A DNA stretch of 64,000 nucleotides from Ignelater luminosus (lineage: Eukaryota > Arthropoda > Insecta > Coleoptera > Elateridae): positions 1-64,000 of the forward strand of contig VTPC01003676.1 in NCBI GenBank assembly GCA_011009095.1, written 5' to 3'. Numbering within the stretch: the stretch's first letter is position 1; the number at the start of each line of letters is the position of its first letter. The notes beneath the pieces are model-generated. The model was given only the letters and a program-made list of their open reading frames with translations. It did not search any database and had not been told where the DNA came from. Position numbers and translations under genes: made by a program. Positions 62,301 to 64,000 of this stretch are shown here, piece by piece.

Positions 62301-62430
62301 TTAGGTAACATTCTATTAACTAGACGAATAAATAACGAATTGAAAGAACAAATATCTATACATTCTAAAATTAAAATACACTGAGTATTACATGAAAGAT
62401 AAAATTTCTCATTTCAACAATGTAGCTATC
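59311..62430. repeat. Intergenic DNA with diverged direct repeats
   Basis: Near 60550-60760 the phrase ctatccaacgatttggctaccagcgat recurs about 118 bases later as ctatccaaagatccagccactggcgat, each preceded by a similar gac/attagtag segment. A shorter related word (gccatcctacgattt) occurs near 60078. No gene recognised elsewhere in this interval. Confidence 0.4.
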
Positions 62431-62589
62431 TACAGTGTGTCCACATTTCGATGCTTACTATTGAGATGTCGGAAATTGTAAGAGATTCGAAGTCGGTTAA
62501 ATTAGAAAAGATTTGGCTATTTTGGAGATTAGTTTATTTATGCTTTTGTTTTTTCAAAAAAGTTCACAGCTAACTAGATATTTGCCTGT
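62431..62589 (+). repeat. Single arm of the CAGTGTGTCCACATTTC foldback family
   Basis: From the TA-flanked terminus at 62431 this matches the left arm at 40263-40430 (ggaaattgtaagagattcgaagtcgg, ttggctattttggaga, tgcttttgttttttcaaaaaagttcac) and stops abruptly at tagatatttgc. The second arm is absent, so this is a truncated copy. Confidence 0.8.
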
Positions 62590-64000
62590 GATTTGCTATT
62601 ACCAGTGGCTCAAGGTAAGATATACGCGGAAGAGAATCACCACAGCTACAAAGACGTGTAGATACCGATACAGAATTTATAGGTTTTGCTAAATTAGTAA
62701 TTTACAATATTCTAAAATTCATGTTACATACATACGTGCCAATAGTTTATTGATTTATATTCATTTATTCTTTTAAGTCCGAACTACTAGATTCTAACGT
62801 TTACATTTTCTAACTGTTAACAATTAACCTTGATTAAAGGTTAAAGCTTCCGTTCAAATTTTGATCTTGAAAAAAATTGCTTTAAATAGAATAAGTAATA
62901 CCCTCGTTGGTAATAAAACATTGAACGTTGGTGCTTTGATACACAAATATCTATTTATGTAACCGATGCGAATTATGGAATCTTTGTATTTAGTTGCTTC
63001 AAGCATTTTCGTTTTTATTTAAAAAACCATTTTAATGAGAATTTAATTCAATTTTGTGTGAAGAGGATATGATATAATTAAAGAATTGCTACGTATTTTT
63101 TACTCCACGTAATTAAAGAAGATTTGATTTTAATTTATGTAAGTAAAACTGTTTCACTATTTGCCTTGGGAATGGTTTTAATAAAAGTGTCGGATTAATA
63201 TTTATAATATGATTTTTAAAATTAATGTGAGATTTCTTAAACGTTTTATGATTATACACACACACATATTCTCTATTTGCATAGTAGGTAACTTCATTAT
63301 AATTATACTTTGTTTATTTATGAAACTTCTTACCCACGACTAAGACTACCGACTGAGTTTAGCTGGATGCATTAAATATTTTTTATGGTAATACTAACAT
63401 TTTATTATTTCTTATTATAATACCCATCATTATTTGTATTTTTATTGTAATGCATTAAAAAGTCCTATCAGAATTTAATTTACACTCGAGTCCTTTCCTT
63501 TTCTTTCCCTGCTGTGATACTTTTCATGTGAAATAAAGATCAACAAAAAATAATAATTGTTCATGAAGTGGTTCATCTTGAATAATGTAAGATCCAGTAA
63601 GAAAATCATCCAATGTGTTTTGAATATAAAATTGAAATGCACACTTCGATCAATATAAGAAGAAAACGAACAACAAAAAGAAACTATTAATTTGTTTATA
63701 TTCTTTTCAAATAGACTTTCTGTTTCGTTATGTTTGTTTTATTATCATTATTTGTCGCAATAACTTTCACTTAACAATTTTTATAATTACAGTTTAAGAT
63801 TTAATATTAAACTCATTATTACTGTAATTATTCTTCTATAATTTGCGGTAGGATTTTTTTTGCAATTTTATATAGGTAGCCATTTCTAACCAGTTTACCT
63901 TATTTTTTTTTACTTCATTTTTTCTTCTTGTTGGGTACGCCTATGTTATAAATATATCTCTCAAATTAAAGTCAGGTAAGATTGAATGTTAATCGAAAGT
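62590..64000. other. AT-rich stretch without recognisable gene
   Basis: No exon, RNA gene or transposon protein recognised. A short (ac) run occurs near 63258. Confidence 0.4.

Noticed and set aside
1..64000. CRISPR arrays, bacterial operons, rRNA or tRNA genes
   Set aside because: None seen; introns, splice sites and gene families show eukaryotic nuclear DNA, and no tRNA B-box-like structure was convincing by eye.

Overview
The window is an AT-rich insect-type nuclear sequence. The evidence is intron-split genes with GT-AG splice sites, short introns next to multi-kilobase ones, animal-specific genes (heparan sulfate 3-O-sulfotransferase, a ciliary WD40/coiled-coil protein) and a dense population of decayed Copia, LINE, Tc1/mariner-like, pogo-like and foldback elements. 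A beetle or related insect would fit, but nothing here fixes the order. Two runs of exactly 400 N (33457-33856 and 45258-45657) are assembly gaps of placeholder length.

Layout. 1-21.7 kb holds mostly transposable-element debris. The best preserved item is a Copia-type LTR retrotransposon (5115-8057, minus) with a target-site duplication, a half-tRNA-iMet primer binding site and a large internal deletion. A pogo-like transposase relic, a mariner-like transposase relic, two foldback elements and one orphan exon-like stretch (about 16738-16905, plus) follow. At 21.7-23.3 kb lies a two-exon heparan sulfate 3-O-sulfotransferase gene (Hs3st-B type).

28.3-49.7 kb is the gene-dense core. In order it holds: a 57-residue ORF whose ATG lies 5 bases after the TSEN54 stop; TSEN54 (minus, 5 exons); RSL1D1-like ribosomal L1 domain protein (plus, interrupted by a gap); ANKRD40 (minus, 3 exons); CFAP57 (minus, 11 exons, 1241 residues by my splice model); and a two-exon secreted basic/tyrosine-rich protein of unknown function (minus). 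TSEN54 and RSL1D1 are head to head across about 1.36 kb. RSL1D1 and ANKRD40 are tail to tail with about 320 bases between stops. ANKRD40 begins 142 bases after the CFAP57 stop on the same strand. The gene models join short exons by matching splice phase and by family similarity recalled from memory; no search was run.

The two largest CFAP57 introns have filled with transposons: a foldback element in intron 6; and in intron 2 an assembly gap flanked by the same repeat family, plus a LINE relic that is itself split by a foldback insertion. From 49.7 to 64 kb I recognise no host gene, only a minisatellite with a 21-base unit, an RTE-like LINE relic (minus), a Tc1-like transposase relic and one further copy of the foldback family.

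The host genes serve separate housekeeping or structural roles (tRNA splicing, nucleolar ribosome biogenesis, cilium/flagellum assembly, proteoglycan sulfation) and do not form a pathway.
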